Source of the DNA: Spirochaetales bacterium
GTDB lineage: Bacteria; Spirochaetota; Spirochaetia; Treponematales; UBA12059
Assembly (NCBI GenBank): GCA_016938515.1
Contig: JAFGUM010000485.1
Location: forward strand, 1 to 6,977
Direction: 5' to 3'
DNA: 6,977 nucleotides
The notes below the pieces were generated by a model. It saw nothing but the letters and a program-made list of their open reading frames with translations. It was not told where the DNA came from and ran no database searches. This document shows positions 5,378 to 6,977 of the stretch, in pieces (position 1 is the stretch's first letter; the number at the start of each line of letters is the position of its first letter). Both the position numbers and the translations under genes were made by a program.

Positions 5378-6592
5378 TTAGCTCTGTATGATACCGAGCT
5401 TCTTGCCCTCCTCACCGGAAATTCTCAGAATGGTCTCGAGTTCCTCATCGGTGTGAACTGCCATGTAGGAAGTTCGTATCATCGCGCCGTTTGGCGGTAC
5501 AGCTGGAGCAATTACGGGGTTTACGTATACGCCGCGTTCGAACAGAGCCTTCCAGAACAAGAATGTTTTCTGGTTGTCACCAATGTGCAAGGGGACTATG
5601 GGCGTTTCGGCGGTACCAGTATTGAATCCGAGAGCTTTAAAGCCATCGAGCATGAAGCGGGCGATGTGCTGCAGCCTCTGAACCCGTTCAGGTTCCTGCT
5701 GGATGATTTCTATTGACTTAAGAGTAGCGCCAATCGTGGCCGGGGGCATGCTGGCGCTGAATATCAGTGGTCGTGCGTGGTGTCTGATGTAGTCTATGAC
5801 GCGCTCCTCACCAGCGATAAAACCACCAATTGATGCGAGCGCCTTGGAAAAGGTGCACATGGTGAGGTCGGGTTGCGCTACGCCTTCGAAGTGCTCGACG
5901 GTACCTCTGCCGCTTTTACCCAGCACGCCAATGGCGTGTGCTTCATCAAGGTAGACGCGTGCGCCATAGTCGTCTGCGATTTTCCTTATTTCCGGCAGCA
6001 ATGCAATGTCGCCTTCCATGCTGAAAACACCGTCTACGATTATGAGTATTCCGGCTGACTCGGGGATTCTTTCTAAAACTTTGCGCAGATCGGCAAGATC
6101 GTTGTGCCTGAAGCGGTGCATCGTTATGTTTTTCTGCATACCCCGAGCAAGGAAAACGCCATCCATTATGGATGCGTGATCGAGTTTGTCGGTAACGACA
6201 TGATCGTCTGCTCCCAGCAGCGCAGAAATCGCCCCAAGGTTGGATTGGTAGCCCGTAGTAAACACCAGCGCCGATTCCTTGCCCACAAAAGTGGCTAGCT
6301 TTTGTTCAAGCTCCTCGTGCAACGCCAGCGAGCCGTTCATAAATCTAGAGCCAGAACAACTTGAACCATACTGTTCAACGGCGTGTATCGCCGCTTCACG
6401 AACTCTTTCGTCAAAAGCCAGCCCAAGATAGTTGTTGGAACCGGCCATGATCATCTCACGACCTTCAATTACTACCCTGCTGCCATGATTGGCTTCGATA
6501 GGCCGAAAAAATGGGTACCAGCCACCCTTCCTGGCTTCTTCGGCTTCATGGAATTCATGGCATTTTTCAAAAACGTCGCTATGGTTTTTCAC
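5378..6592 (-). CDS. spt: Serine palmitoyltransferase-like alpha-oxoamine synthase (PLP)
   Basis: A 404-residue PLP fold-type I enzyme of the alpha-oxoamine synthase family (SPT, BioF, KBL, ALAS, CqsA). SPT condenses L-serine with a long-chain acyl thioester to 3-ketosphinganine. The PLP Lys is Lys250 in CTFSKALASIGG; the ring-stacking His is His139 (LDHAS); Asp216 and His219 lie in LDEAH; Arg373 matches the SPT carboxylate-binding Arg. From recall of Bacteroidetes and Sphingomonas SPT, GWYPFFRPIE (24-33), CSGSRFMNG (79-87), VDGVFSMEGD (186-195), RPLIFSASMPP (274-284), ETPIVPL (329-335) and GVYVNPVIAPAVPP (354-367) are closer to SPT than to BioF or KBL. The start is GTG at 6592, the only start after an in-frame TGA, with AAGGA seven bases upstream. 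It lies 21 bases behind a KDSR-like reductase, which supports the SPT reading; no bio genes are near. KBL or another acyl-CoA condensing activity is the alternative. Confidence 0.87.
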   Translation of the reverse strand: MKNHSDVFEKCHEFHEAEEARKGGWYPFFRPIEANHGSRVVIEGREMIMAGSNNYLGLAFDERVREAAIHAVEQYGSSCSGSRFMNGSLALHEELEQKLATFVGKESALVFTTGYQSNLGAISALLGADDHVVTDKLDHASIMDGVFLARGMQKNITMHRFRHNDLADLRKVLERIPESAGILIIVDGVFSMEGDIALLPEIRKIADDYGARVYLDEAHAIGVLGKSGRGTVEHFEGVAQPDLTMCTFSKALASIGGFIAGEERVIDYIRHHARPLIFSASMPPATIGATLKSIEIIQQEPERVQRLQHIARFMLDGFKALGFNTGTAETPIVPLHIGDNQKTFLFWKALFERGVYVNPVIAPAVPPNGAMIRTSYMAVHTDEELETILRISGEEGKKLGIIQS

Positions 6593-6613
6593 GGTTCATT
6601 CCTTTTCAGGTTC

Positions 6614-6977
6614 TCAGTTTTGACGATGTCTAACGCGGGCTACATCGTTTTGCATCATTGCCCGTACCAAGGATGGTACGAAACGATGTGCGGCGTAAAT
6701 CAATGAGCTGGTATAATCGGGGAATATGAGGAATTTGTTGCCTTCAAGGCCGCGTAGAAGCGCGCTGGCCACCTGATCTGGCTTTAGTATTCTTGCGTTT
6801 CCAGCTATCGCCTTTGTTTCCGGTGGTTTGAAGGCATTTTCTTCGTGTAGCTGGGGAGTATCAGTATCCGGAGGGCACAGTACAGAGACACGGATGCCGT
6901 GTACAGCCGCTTCTGATCGGAGCGCTTCAGAGAAGCCGATTATCCCGAATTTTGACGCACCGTATACAGTATAGCCA
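6614..6977 (-). CDS. 3-Ketodihydrosphingosine reductase-like SDR (C-terminal 120 residues)
   Basis: The frame is open from the right edge to the TGA at 6616-6614; the Rossmann N-terminus with the NAD(P) glycine motif lies outside the window. The fragment starts just before the SDR catalytic pair YGASK (Tyr5 and Lys9 of the fragment), then FGIIGFSEALRSE, the usual helix after it. The block CPPDTDTPQLHEEN, followed by KPPETKAI and LKPDQVA, matches, from recall, the KDSR region PPDTDTPGFAEEN...KPLET...KPEQVA. The tail SLVRAMMQ also resembles KDSR SIVRRCMMQ. KDSR reduces 3-ketosphinganine to sphinganine with NADPH. The gene precedes the SPT-like gene in one operon, so substrate and product fit. 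A general beta-ketoacyl-type SDR is the alternative, but the PPDTDTP block makes it less likely. Confidence 0.85.
   Translation of the reverse strand, partial: GYTVYGASKFGIIGFSEALRSEAAVHGIRVSVLCPPDTDTPQLHEENAFKPPETKAIAGNARILKPDQVASALLRGLEGNKFLIFPDYTSSLIYAAHRFVPSLVRAMMQNDVARVRHRQN

Noticed and set aside
5378..6592. Annotation as BioF (8-amino-7-oxononanoate synthase) or KBL
   Set aside because: No biotin or threonine-degradation genes are near, the motifs fit SPT better, and the upstream gene is KDSR-like. KBL stays possible until a tree is made.

Overview
The window reads as an ordinary chromosomal segment of a Gram-negative-type, two-membrane bacterium. Several products carry export signals, one of them a loose lipobox (TTSC). 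A spirochaete-like host is my best guess from the style of these exported TPR, NHL, HEAT and lipoprotein genes, but no marker gene fixes the phylum. There are no RNA genes, insertion sequences, CRISPR arrays or attachment sites that I can see.

Layout. (1) Positions 1-3548, minus strand: a four-gene operon read right to left. It encodes a galactokinase-family GHMP kinase, the SurE nucleotidase, a cytoplasmic TPR protein, and an exported protein with a TPR-like start and NHL repeats that runs off the left edge. The last three genes are joined by stop/start overlaps. (2) 3549-3677: a short divergent promoter region. Both predicted transcription starts lie within a few bases of the start codons, so both mRNAs may be leaderless. 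(3) 3678-5032, plus strand: a lipoprotein with a Pro/Glu-rich linker and, 2 bases on, an exported HEAT-repeat protein, closed by a strong rho-independent terminator at 5059-5097. (4) 5098-5366: a 51-codon acidic small ORF with an excellent ribosome binding site, preceded by a leader hairpin that may switch. (5) 5378-6977, minus strand: an alpha-oxoamine synthase that looks like serine palmitoyltransferase, preceded in the same operon by the C-terminal part of an SDR resembling 3-ketodihydrosphingosine reductase.

The most notable content is the right-hand pair. The two genes together would make 3-ketosphinganine from serine and a fatty acyl thioester and reduce it to sphinganine, the first two steps of sphingoid-base (sphingolipid) synthesis. 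The reductase tail resembles the eukaryotic KDSR type rather than the epimerase-like ceramide reductase of Caulobacter. Second in interest is the galactokinase-like protein. It keeps the ATP-site motifs and the catalytic Asp but has lost most of the galactose-signature residues, so its substrate is open.
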